Assembly: GCA_964536415.1 (NCBI GenBank)
Contig: CAZHXN010000005.1
Span: forward strand, 1-64,000
Direction of reading: 5' to 3'
Origin: Trichothermofontia sp964536415
Lineage (GTDB): Bacteria; Cyanobacteriota; Cyanobacteriia; B231
Length of the DNA stretch: 64,000 nt
Of the stretch, positions 52,691 to 61,590 are shown piece by piece. The notes beneath the pieces are model-generated. The model was not told the origin of the DNA and did no database searches. It worked only from the letters and a program-made list of their open reading frames with translations. Each line of letters opens with the position of its first letter. The first letter of the stretch is position 1. A program made the translations under genes and the position numbers.

Positions 52691-54085
52691 TTAGGACTTG
52701 GGTAAGTTCGGACAAAAGAGTTCGGGCTTGCGCAATTCAGGGAGACTAATGGCCGTGAGCAAGAAGGTCCGGCTACAGGTCAGGGCAGTAAACATACTCA
52801 CCCCCACCCCTAGCGCCAGCGTCAGGGCAAAGCCACGCACGAGACCCGATCCCAACCAGAATAGAGCAGCACAGGCGATCAGGGTGGTCACGTTACTGTC
52901 GAGAATACTGGAAAAGGCGCGGTAAAAACCAGATTCCACCGATCGATACAGGGTTTTCCCGGCCCGCAATTCCTCACGGGTCCGCTCAAAAATCAGCACA
53001 TTCGCATCCACCGCCATGCCAATACTCAAAATAAACCCGGCAATCCCCGGCAGGGTCAGGGTTACGCCTAGGAGCTTAAAGGCGGCAAAGGTGAATAGGG
53101 CATAGAGCACCAGGGCCAAGTCGGCGATCGCCCCCGGCAGGCGGTAGTAAGCCACCATGAAGATCAACACCAGGATCAGCCCCCCCACCCCGGCATAGAT
53201 ACTGCTCTGGACACTATCGCGCCCTAGGGTTGCCCCCACGGTACGATTTTCCACCACCTCAACCGGGAGAGGTAGGGCACCGCCGCGTAACTGAATCCCC
53301 AATTCGTTGGCCCGTTCAGCATCGAAGTTACCGGTAATGACCGCATTCCCTCCCGTAATCCCGGTTTCGGCAAATTCCGGACCCACGACGGGTGCCGTGA
53401 GCAGCGCGTTATCCAGAAACACCCCCAGGGTGCGCCCAGTGCCCGCAATCTCCTTCGTCAGGTCAGCAAAAATCTCCCCCCCCTTGGCATTAAAGCGGAG
53501 GACCACTTCCCAGCCCCCGGCTTGGGTGGGTTGGGGACCCGCATCCCGAAGATATTTCCCGGTCAAGGGGGTAGGTTGGGCCGGTTCAAAGAGGGATTGA
53601 ATTGCTTCATTACTCCGTTCTAGGGCTGCCTGGTTGGCCGCGATCGCCGCCTCATCGCCACTGATTCGTAGTTGTTCCTGTTGGGCCAGTAACCCCTGCC
53701 GCACGGCAAACTCCGCCTGTAACTGGGCGTCCGTACCCAGACGTTGTTTGCGGAACTCTAGTTGCGCCGTCCCCCCTAGAACCCGCTCTGCCTGTTGTGG
53801 ATCACTGACGCCCGGTAACTGGACCGAGATCTGATCAGTTCCCACCGTCTGAACGATCGGCTCCGAAACCCCCAGGCCATTCACCCGGTTTTCCAGGACC
53901 GCTTTGACGGCTTCCAATTCCCGTTCCCCCACCTGGGTAATCTCCTCACTGGGTTTAACCTGGATCAGCAGTTGAGCGCCACCCTGGAGATCTAACCCCA
54001 GGCGGGTGGGAAATCGCGCAATCACTAATAAGGCCGCGATCGTTAACAGCGCCACAAAGGTAAGAATCAAGCGTTGCTTTTGCAT
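52691..54085 (-). CDS. secD: Protein translocase subunit SecD
   Basis: Partner of SecF in protein export. The 464-aa protein has an N-terminal transmembrane helix, LGLDLQGGAQLLIQV, the periplasmic P1 domain (VLENRVNGLGVSEPIVQTVGTDQISVQLPGV, TAQLEFRK, FNAKGGEIFADLTKEIAG) and the C-terminal helices with SIGMAVDANVLIFERTREELRAG. It sits between pdhB and secF on the same strand, so pdhB-secD-secF is a likely operon. Confidence 0.96.
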   Translation of the reverse strand: MQKQRLILTFVALLTIAALLVIARFPTRLGLDLQGGAQLLIQVKPSEEITQVGERELEAVKAVLENRVNGLGVSEPIVQTVGTDQISVQLPGVSDPQQAERVLGGTAQLEFRKQRLGTDAQLQAEFAVRQGLLAQQEQLRISGDEAAIAANQAALERSNEAIQSLFEPAQPTPLTGKYLRDAGPQPTQAGGWEVVLRFNAKGGEIFADLTKEIAGTGRTLGVFLDNALLTAPVVGPEFAETGITGGNAVITGNFDAERANELGIQLRGGALPLPVEVVENRTVGATLGRDSVQSSIYAGVGGLILVLIFMVAYYRLPGAIADLALVLYALFTFAAFKLLGVTLTLPGIAGFILSIGMAVDANVLIFERTREELRAGKTLYRSVESGFYRAFSSILDSNVTTLIACAALFWLGSGLVRGFALTLALGVGVSMFTALTCSRTFLLTAISLPELRKPELFCPNLPKS

Positions 54086-54220
54086 GGTCAGTCCCTAGCG
54101 TCAGCGTTTCCCTAATAACTGGAGTGAGTCGGCATATTTTCCACAAGAACGCGGGCAGGCAGGCTGCCAACTCCACACACCTTCTTAATCAGGGAATGAA
54201 TCCCCAATCCCAGACCGTGA

Positions 54221-55204
54221 TTAAATCTGCATGGCTACCATTTTCTTCACGGCTTCAACAATTTGGGCGGGTTGTACGATCGTTAAGCTTTCCAGCCGCC
54301 CATTGTAGGGGGTGGGAATATCCTGGGACGAGAGCCGCAGGACGGGGGCATCTAATTCATCAAAGACTTGTTCGTAAATTTGGGCGGTGACTTCAGCGGC
54401 AATTCCCCCGGTTTTCATACATTCTTCGATGATGATGACGCGATGGGTTTTTCGGATCGAGGCGGCGATCGTGGTCATATCGATCGGCTTGAGGGAGATT
54501 AGGTCAATTACCTCTGGATCGTAACCTTCGTGCTCCAGGGTTTTGGCCGCTTGCAGGGTGTGGTGGCGCATCCGCGAGTAGGTGAGGATCGTCACCTGGC
54601 TACCGGGCCGGACAATTTCAGCGCGATCGAGGGGCAGCAGGTACTCTTCTTCCGGTAGGTGTTCCTTGAGGTTGTAGAGCAGCACGTGTTCAAAAAAGAG
54701 AACCGGATTGTCATCCCGGATCGCAGCCTTGAGCAGCCCCTTAGCATTGTAGGGCGTCGAGCAGGCAACAATTTTCAAGCCAGGCACTGCCTGGAAATAG
54801 GCTTCCAGCCGTTGGGAGTGTTCTGCCCCTAACTGGCGACCAACCCCCCCTGGACCCCGGATCACCATCGGGATCTTAAAGTTGCCCCCAGAGGTATAGC
54901 GCAGCATCCCGGCATTGTTGGCAATTTGGTTAAAGGCCAACAGCAGAAAACCCATGTTCATGCCTTCGATAATGGGTCGCAGGCCAGTCATCGCCGCTCC
55001 TACGGCCATGCCGGTAAAACTGTTCTCAGCGATCGGGGTATCGAGCAGGCGCAGATCGCCATATTTTTTATAGAGATCCTTGGTTACTTTATAAGACCCG
55101 CCATAGTGCCCAACATCTTCGCCCAAGACAAAGACCGTTGGATCGTGGGCCATTTCCTCATCAATTGCTGCCCGCAGGGCATTGAACATGAGCACTTCTG
55201 CCAT
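54221..55204 (-). CDS. pdhB: Pyruvate dehydrogenase E1 beta subunit
   Basis: Beta chain of the thiamine-diphosphate E1 component of the pyruvate dehydrogenase complex, which makes acetyl-CoA. The 327-aa protein has LGEDVGHYGGSYKVTKDL, DTPIAENSFTGMAVGAAMTG, RGPGGVGRQLGAEHSQRLEAYFQ, VPGLKIVACSTPYNAKGLLKAAI, VLFFEHVLLYN and VIDLISLKPIDMTTI, the usual PdhB run. The alpha chain is elsewhere. It precedes secD-secF on the same strand with a 135-bp gap; lipB, needed for this complex, is at 8.5 kb. Confidence 0.95.
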   Translation of the reverse strand: MAEVLMFNALRAAIDEEMAHDPTVFVLGEDVGHYGGSYKVTKDLYKKYGDLRLLDTPIAENSFTGMAVGAAMTGLRPIIEGMNMGFLLLAFNQIANNAGMLRYTSGGNFKIPMVIRGPGGVGRQLGAEHSQRLEAYFQAVPGLKIVACSTPYNAKGLLKAAIRDDNPVLFFEHVLLYNLKEHLPEEEYLLPLDRAEIVRPGSQVTILTYSRMRHHTLQAAKTLEHEGYDPEVIDLISLKPIDMTTIAASIRKTHRVIIIEECMKTGGIAAEVTAQIYEQVFDELDAPVLRLSSQDIPTPYNGRLESLTIVQPAQIVEAVKKMVAMQI

Positions 55205-55571
55205 CTCAACCTCGATTCGGTGCCACTAGAGTTTGCTGACGTTTGCTGACGGGGATGGGCGAAGCCACCTCGGAACGCTGACTGATGCAATGTCACCGCT
55301 AACGCAGGCTGTGTCGCCAACGGGACAGAACACAAAGTAAGATCTTAGCCTACGGATGGTCAGCAGCGGTCAGCCTTGGCTCTGATTAGGTTAATGGGAA
55401 TGGTGGTCGCCCGATGGCTAGGGTCGATCGGCGCAACACCGTTGCCCCTGGCTAGTCGTCTTGAAATTGCCTTGAATCTCGTGTCGCCGTCAGGGGGATG
55501 GGGAAGGTATTTATAGGGCTGCCTGTTGCCCAACGGGGATACTCCCTATTTATTGTCGTTTGTAAACTATC

Positions 55572-55766
55572 TCATATATTTCTTTTAGCTTGCCTAGATT
55601 TCTTATCAAGCATTTGAAGCGGAGTGATAGTATTGACAATATAGCCATCCTCTGGGCAACTCGGCTCAGCAAGGTTGGAATATTTAGATCCTCTGCTATA
55701 TTTCTCAACTAATTCGGAAGAAGGTTCAAGAAGAAAACGAGGAGTTTTGGGTAGCTAACTAGACAT
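55572..55766 (-). pseudogene. Small ORF interrupted by amber codon
   Basis: The minus strand holds ATG TCT AGT TAG (55766-55755) and then 60 more sense codons in the same frame (PKTPRFLLEPSSELVEKYS, EDGYIVNTITPLQMLDKKS) ending in TGA at 55572. A single base (CAG to TAG) would explain the stop. The composition is protein-like. I do not recognise it and no ribosome-binding site is evident. It is a decayed or recoded small gene, or chance, in the 743-bp region between pdhB and the chemoreceptor. Confidence 0.35.
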
Positions 55767-55947
55767 TTTTATTTTTGAATGCAAATTGGGTGTATTTTTT
55801 TAATAGCCTGGGTCATTCTGCACCTAGGCTAGTAGTGCATCTAAGACTCTGAGAGGACTGGCTGAGATCTGGAATCGCATCTGGGCAATCAAAGAGAGTT
55901 AGGGTAACCAATAGGGTTACACTCCATATCATAAAAGGGAATTGAAT

Positions 55948-57420
55948 ATGTCACTATCATGGGATTCTCAACTTAACAAGATGAGTACAAAGCTTTACTT
56001 GGGCTTTGCGGCTCCAGCCCTCGCACTGTTGGGAATTGGTGCATTTTCTCTGTATTCATTCTATCGAATGGATCATCAGATTGGGACGATTTATGACGAT
56101 CGAGTGATCTCTTTGCAGCAATTAAAGGTGATCGCAGATCACTATGGTTTTTCCGTTATTGATTCAATCAATAAGGCCCATGAGGGGATCATCACAACCC
56201 AGGAAGCTCAACAAATCATAGAGCGAGGTACTCGCGAGATCGCCACAACCTGGATGGAATATCGTCAAACCCGTTTTACGACAGAGGAAGAGAAACTGGC
56301 CGAGGAAGCTGAAAATTTGTTTATGGCGGTCAATGCAAAGCTTGCAGAAATTCAGGCGGTACTAGCGACGGGCGATCACAATCAACTCGATCGCTATGAT
56401 GGGCCACTATATGCCACGCTCGATCCGCTGGTCAATAAAATCCAAGAATTAAGCAGATTGCAGATCGAAGTTGCGAAACGGGAGCGGTTGGCGGCAGCGG
56501 AAATTTATCAGTGGACACGGACAGTTTTCATCATTATCTTGACCCTGGCTTTGCTCCTGGCTTCTCCGATCGGGTACTTCATCAGTCGGGCTGTCACGGC
56601 TACCCTCAAGGACACCATCAATAAGGTGGCCAAGGCTACGATGGAAATTGCCAGTGCTACGGAGGAACATGAGCGGGTTGCGGCCCAACAAGCGGCATCG
56701 GTCCAGCAGACAACCACCACAATGGATGAGTTAAATGCCTTCGCCCAGAGTAGTGCACAGCAGGCGAAATCAGTAGCACAGCAAGCCCAGCAATCCCGAA
56801 ACTTAGCAGATAAGGGAACTGAAGCAGCCCAACAAACGCTCAACAGCATCTATTACCTCAAGGATAAGGTAGCCGCGATCGCCCAACAAATTCTCCGGTT
56901 GAGTGAGCAGGCGCAGCAAATTGGCACGATTTCCAGCCTTGTCAGTGACTTGGCCAATCAGACCAATATGTTAGCGCTCAATGCGGCGGTCGAAGCGGTG
57001 CGGGCGGGAGAGCAGGGCAAGGGCTTTGCAATCGTAGCGACTGAAATTCGGAAATTGGCAGATCAAAGTAAACAGTCGAGTGAACGGATCAATGTATTGG
57101 TAGCGGATATTCAAACCGCCATTAATAGTACCGTGGTGGCCACCGAGGCGGGAACCCAAACGGTCGATGCCAGTGTAACGACGGTTCAAGCCAGTTCTGA
57201 TGCCTTTGCAAAGGTGGCCCAAGCCACGGATCATGTTGTCTTAAGTGGTCAACAAATTGCCCTCAGCGCCGAGCAGCAGGTTAAGGCGATTCGTGAAGTT
57301 TTAGACACTATGCACGCCATCAACCGAGCCGCTGCCGAGACGAGCAGCAGTATTAAACAAACCAAGCTAGGTACCCAACAGCTTAATGAGATTGTGACAC
57401 ATCTACAAGCAATGGTTTAA
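55948..57420 (+). CDS. Methyl-accepting chemoreceptor-like protein
   Basis: About 490 aa from ATG 55948 (AGGGA nearby; a TTG at 55942 is also in frame). The first helix (about 17-38) and second helix (about 190-212) frame a sensing four-helix bundle (about 40-190, GTIYDDRVISLQQLKVIADHYGFSVIDSINK). The cytoplasmic part is an MCP signal domain with the hairpin tip SDLANQTNMLALNAAVEAVRAGEQGKGFAIVATEIRKLAD. A full HAMP domain is not evident: only a short segment joins helix 2 to the coiled coil. No cheA, cheW or cheY gene is in this window. Confidence 0.85.
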   Translation: MSLSWDSQLNKMSTKLYLGFAAPALALLGIGAFSLYSFYRMDHQIGTIYDDRVISLQQLKVIADHYGFSVIDSINKAHEGIITTQEAQQIIERGTREIATTWMEYRQTRFTTEEEKLAEEAENLFMAVNAKLAEIQAVLATGDHNQLDRYDGPLYATLDPLVNKIQELSRLQIEVAKRERLAAAEIYQWTRTVFIIILTLALLLASPIGYFISRAVTATLKDTINKVAKATMEIASATEEHERVAAQQAASVQQTTTTMDELNAFAQSSAQQAKSVAQQAQQSRNLADKGTEAAQQTLNSIYYLKDKVAAIAQQILRLSEQAQQIGTISSLVSDLANQTNMLALNAAVEAVRAGEQGKGFAIVATEIRKLADQSKQSSERINVLVADIQTAINSTVVATEAGTQTVDASVTTVQASSDAFAKVAQATDHVVLSGQQIALSAEQQVKAIREVLDTMHAINRAAAETSSSIKQTKLGTQQLNEIVTHLQAMV

Positions 57421-57448
57421 ACTATGCTCAAACATCGATATTAAACCA

Positions 57449-58576
57449 TCAGGCTTCCCATAATCGCCGTCGGCTAGGTCCCTTGAGTCGTTCATGGGCA
57501 TCCCACAGCAACCTAGGAATATCAAGGTGTTCAGGACAGTGTGGTAAACACTCCCCGCAATCGGTGCAGCGATCGCCCCGCCGTCCAGGAAACCAATGTC
57601 CTGCATTTTCAAACATCCGATACCGATATTGACTGAAGGCAGTCATCTCGTAAGCAACTGCCAAATTCCGTAGCCGCAAGACTTCCGGGATGTGAATCCC
57701 TTCCGGACAGGGCAAACATTGATAACATTGGGCGCAGCGATCGGTTCCTAATGCTTGTCTTTGTTGGTGTTCCAAGCGATCGACGATGGCCATTTCTTCA
57801 GGAGAAAGCGGTTCCGTGCGATCGGCCAGGTCTAAAGCATGGTTCAAGTCTTCAGGATTAGCCGCCCCTAAGCTGAGGGTCGTAATCCGGGGATCACTCA
57901 GTAAAAACCGATAGTTAAAGGCTAAGGGAGATAGCGGTTGACAGAGTTCCGTCAGCAAGGCTGAGGGGGCATAGAGTTGCCCTCCCTTATCTACGGGTGA
58001 AATAATGAAAACTCCGATATCCTGTTGAGCCGCCCACGCGATCGCCGGTTCATGGCGTTGGAAAAAGTAATAGTAGTGAAGGTTGACAAACTCAAATAGC
58101 TGGGTTTCTAAAGCCGCCAGGATTAAGTCTAGCGGTCCGTGAGTTGAGAAACCTAGATGGTGAATTTGTCTTTTCTCTATAGCTATCTGGAGGACCTGTA
58201 GACAGTCCGGGTGGGTAATCCAGGTCAGGTGTTCCCAAGTATTGATTCCATGAATGGCAAGGCAATCAATATAGTCCGTTTGCAACCGTGTTAGGGAGTC
58301 TTCAATCCCTTGTTTTAGAGGCGCAGCATTAGGGGTAGAGAGGATTTTTGTCGTCAAGTAAATCTGCGATCGTGGGAGGTTCAATTCCTGCAAAGCGTTA
58401 CCTAAATAGATCTCACTTTGACCATAGCTGGGTGCGGTTTCAATGTGGTTAATACCCGCAGCGATCGCGGCCTCAATCGTTTGTATTGCCGTCCTTTCAG
58501 AACTTAAGTATCGCATCGTTCCCAAGGAGAAAACCGAGAGATTAAGATTGGTTTTACCAAATCGCCGATACTGCAC
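57449..58576 (-). CDS. Aldo/keto reductase with Fe-S C-terminus
   Basis: A 375-aa oxidoreductase. The GTG start at 58576 gives VQYRRFGKTNLNLSVFSLGTMRY, the standard opening of the family; the frame is open for 33 residues upstream without conserved sequence. The TIM-barrel part has NHIETAPSYGQSEIYLGNAL (catalytic Tyr) and DYIDCLAIHG, GVFIISPVDKGGQL. The C-terminus adds two ferredoxin-like cysteine groups, CAQCYQCLPCPEGI and CTDCGECLPHCPEHLDI, which can hold [4Fe-4S] clusters. This fused form is a known uncharacterised subgroup. Substrate unknown. Confidence 0.9.
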   Translation of the reverse strand: MQYRRFGKTNLNLSVFSLGTMRYLSSERTAIQTIEAAIAAGINHIETAPSYGQSEIYLGNALQELNLPRSQIYLTTKILSTPNAAPLKQGIEDSLTRLQTDYIDCLAIHGINTWEHLTWITHPDCLQVLQIAIEKRQIHHLGFSTHGPLDLILAALETQLFEFVNLHYYYFFQRHEPAIAWAAQQDIGVFIISPVDKGGQLYAPSALLTELCQPLSPLAFNYRFLLSDPRITTLSLGAANPEDLNHALDLADRTEPLSPEEMAIVDRLEHQQRQALGTDRCAQCYQCLPCPEGIHIPEVLRLRNLAVAYEMTAFSQYRYRMFENAGHWFPGRRGDRCTDCGECLPHCPEHLDIPRLLWDAHERLKGPSRRRLWEA

Positions 58577-58907
58577 AGAATTACCTGTTAATAGTCTTTT
58601 GATTGACGAGAATATTGTGTTCCAGAGAGAGTCACTAGAAACCACCCAGACACCCAGACACCAAGGTTTCACCAAGCAGTTTGTGTATCTTCGTGTCCTT
58701 TGTGCCTTCGTGGTTCATCAAAAGCCCAGATTGATATCACGATCGTTCATACCCCAGAGAACTTAGAAAACACCCCCCTAGTAACCTGGAAAAGACCAAA
58801 TATGTTAGAATTATAACAATTGTTTGCAATAACTTGCCCAGCAACGGCAAATCAACGGTTTACCCAACCGCATCCAGCTTGTTTCATTTTTCGGAGTTTT
58901 CCCCCGT
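58577..58907. other. Upstream region of gyrA
   Basis: Between the divergent aldo/keto reductase and gyrA. It contains CACCCAGACACCCAGAC (an ACCCAGAC direct repeat at about 58645-58661) and the string CTTCGTGTCCTTTGTGCC, found commonly in intergenic DNA of cyanobacteria. The AT-rich stretch at 58800-58830 is a plausible gyrA promoter region, without a clear consensus. No gene is seen. Confidence 0.5.
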
Positions 58908-61487
58908 ATGAGTACAGCCCCAGACCGGATCGTCCCAACCGATTTGCGGAATGAGATGTCCCGATCGTATCTGGAATACGCCATGAGCGTAATCGTGGGG
59001 CGGGCACTCCCCGATGCCAGGGATGGACTCAAACCCGTGCATCGCCGCATCCTCTACGCCATGCATGAGTTGGGCCTGATGCCCGATCGTCCCTTCCGGA
59101 AATGTGCCCGGGTCGTTGGGGAAGTGTTGGGGAAATACCATCCCCACGGCGATACAGCGGTTTACGACGCCCTAGTCCGCATGGCCCAGGACTTTTCCAT
59201 GCGCCATCCCCTGATCAACGGTCACGGCAACTTTGGCTCGGTGGACAATGACCCGCCCGCTGCCATGCGGTATACGGAATGTCGCTTACAAGCGATTACC
59301 CGCGATGGCTTACTCCAGGATATTGAGTCGGAAACCGTTGACTTTACCGATAACTTTGACGGGTCGCAGCAAGAACCCCTAGTCCTTCCAGCCCGTATCC
59401 CCCAACTCTTGCTCAATGGCTCCTCCGGCATTGCCGTCGGGATGGCCACCAACATTCCCCCCCACAATTTAGGCGAATTGATTGATGGGTTGATCGCCCT
59501 GATCCACAATCCAGAAATCAGCGATCAGGAACTCATGCGCTACATTCCGGGGCCAGACTTCCCCACGGGCGGTCAAATTCTAGGGACGGCCGGGATTCGG
59601 GAAGCCTATCTCACCGGGCGCGGTTCAATTACCATGCGCGGGGTCGCCACGATCGAAACCCTGGAAGTACGGGGGCGCCCCGATCGGGATGCGATTATTG
59701 TCACCGAATTGCCCTACCAAACCAATAAGGCGGCGTTGATTGAGCGGATTGCCGAAATGGTGAACGAGAAACGATTGGAAGGGATTTCCGACATTCGGGA
59801 TGAGAGTGATCGGGATGGGATGCGCATTGTCATCGAACTGAAGCGGGATGCCTATGCGCGGGTAGTGTTGAATAATCTTTATAAGCAAACGCCCCTCCAG
59901 TCGAACTTCGGCGTCAATATGCTGGCGCTGGTCAATGGTGAACCCCAAACCCTGTCGCTGAAACAATTCCTAGAAGTCTTCTTAGAATTCCGGGTAGAAA
60001 CCATTACCCGCCGCACCCGCTACGAACTACGCAAGGCAGAGGAACGGGATCATCTGTTACAAGGGTTGCTGATTGCTCTCGGCAATTTAGATCAGGTAAT
60101 TGCCCTGATTCGCCATGCTGCCGATGCCCCCACCGCCCGCCAAGAGCTTATGGATCCCTTTGGGCTAAGTGAAGCGCAATCGGATGCGATTTTGCAAATG
60201 CAGTTACGGCGTCTGACCGCCTTAGAAGCGGAAAAGATTCAACAGGAACACGAGGAATTGCAATCGCGCATTGCTGATTTACAAGACATTTTGGCGCGGC
60301 GCGATCGCATTTTAGAAATAATCGAAGCTGAGGTTTTGCAACTTAAGCAATCCTACGGGAATCCCCGCCGGACTGTGATTGAACACGTGGATGGTGAGTT
60401 GGGCGATATTGATCTGATCGCCAACGAAAAGGCGATTATTCTCCTCACCGAACAGGGCTATATCAAACGGATGCCCGTCAATACCTTTGATCCCCAAAGT
60501 CGCGATGGGCGGGGCAAAGCAGGGGCACGGGTTAAGGAAGATGATGGTGTTGAACACTTCCTCAGTTGTTGTGACCACGACAGTGTATTGTTCTTCTCTG
60601 AACGAGGGATTGTCTACTGCCTGCGGGCCTACCAAATTCCCACGGGATCGCGCACCTCACGCGGGGTGCCCATTGTACAATTGCTGCCCATTCCCCACGA
60701 CGAAAAGGTAACATCGGTGATCTCGGTATCAGAATTCACGGAAGATGAATATCTGGTCATGCTTACCCAAAAGGGCTATATCAAGAAAACCGAACTCGCA
60801 GCCTTTAGCAATATTCGTGCGAATGGACTGATTGCCATTTCTCTGGAAGAGGGCGACCAATTGCGCTGGGTACGCCTTGCTCATCCAGAAGACAGCATTA
60901 TCATCGGATCTTCCCAGGGGATGGCGATTCATTTCCAGGTCAATCATGAGCAATTACGGCCCCTAGGGCGGGCCACGCGGGGGGTACGATCGATGACCTT
61001 GCGCGAAGGGGATGGTCTGGTAGGTATGGATATTTTGCCTAGTAGTATTGTGGCCGCGATCGCCCAGGGTGATGATCTGGAAGGCGATGAAGCCGAGTTG
61101 GACGAGTTAGCCGCAACGGATGATCAAGATTTATGGGTGCTGGTGATTACGGCCAATGGCTATGGCAAACGGGTTCCCGTCTCCCAATTCCGTCTGCAAA
61201 ATCGGGCGGGCAAGGGCACGATCGCGACTAAATTCAAATCCCACGTGAGCCACGACGCAATGGTAGCCCTGCGATCGGTCACCGCGACCGATGAACTGAT
61301 GATTATTACCAGTCGGGGAATTATTATTCGGCAGGCGGTTAACGCCATTTCCATTCAATCCCGTGCCGCCACTGGAGTACGGGTGCAGCGTTTGGATGAA
61401 GACGATCAAATTGTGGCCGTTGCCCTTGTGCCCCCCTCCAATGGTGAATCTGAGGAGGCTAGTGGGGGCGAGGGGAGCGAAGTGTAA
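58908..61487 (+). CDS. gyrA: DNA gyrase subunit A
   Basis: Breaks and rejoins DNA in ATP-dependent supercoiling with GyrB. The 859-aa protein has the breakage-reunion domain (LRNEMSRSYLEYAMSVIVGRALPDARDG, KYHPHGDTAVYDALVRM), the catalytic Tyr in AMRYTECRL, VDFTDNFDGSQQEP, PARIPQLLLNG, and a six-bladed C-terminal beta-pinwheel (from about 510). The residue at the classic Ser83 position is Thr (HGDTAVYD). The GyrA box, normally QRRGGRG, is degenerate here (SRDGRGKAG); related cyanobacterial gyrases look similar to my knowledge. ParC-like function cannot be excluded. Confidence 0.93.
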   Translation: MSTAPDRIVPTDLRNEMSRSYLEYAMSVIVGRALPDARDGLKPVHRRILYAMHELGLMPDRPFRKCARVVGEVLGKYHPHGDTAVYDALVRMAQDFSMRHPLINGHGNFGSVDNDPPAAMRYTECRLQAITRDGLLQDIESETVDFTDNFDGSQQEPLVLPARIPQLLLNGSSGIAVGMATNIPPHNLGELIDGLIALIHNPEISDQELMRYIPGPDFPTGGQILGTAGIREAYLTGRGSITMRGVATIETLEVRGRPDRDAIIVTELPYQTNKAALIERIAEMVNEKRLEGISDIRDESDRDGMRIVIELKRDAYARVVLNNLYKQTPLQSNFGVNMLALVNGEPQTLSLKQFLEVFLEFRVETITRRTRYELRKAEERDHLLQGLLIALGNLDQVIALIRHAADAPTARQELMDPFGLSEAQSDAILQMQLRRLTALEAEKIQQEHEELQSRIADLQDILARRDRILEIIEAEVLQLKQSYGNPRRTVIEHVDGELGDIDLIANEKAIILLTEQGYIKRMPVNTFDPQSRDGRGKAGARVKEDDGVEHFLSCCDHDSVLFFSERGIVYCLRAYQIPTGSRTSRGVPIVQLLPIPHDEKVTSVISVSEFTEDEYLVMLTQKGYIKKTELAAFSNIRANGLIAISLEEGDQLRWVRLAHPEDSIIIGSSQGMAIHFQVNHEQLRPLGRATRGVRSMTLREGDGLVGMDILPSSIVAAIAQGDDLEGDEAELDELAATDDQDLWVLVITANGYGKRVPVSQFRLQNRAGKGTIATKFKSHVSHDAMVALRSVTATDELMIITSRGIIIRQAVNAISIQSRAATGVRVQRLDEDDQIVAVALVPPSNGESEEASGGEGSEV

Positions 61488-61590
61488 GGAATTTCGGCTC
61501 CTACAATCGTCCTAGGGGATAGGATACACTCTGCTCTTGCTGACTCATAATTTCTTCATTGACTAGTGCAGTAATAAGGATCTGACTGGT

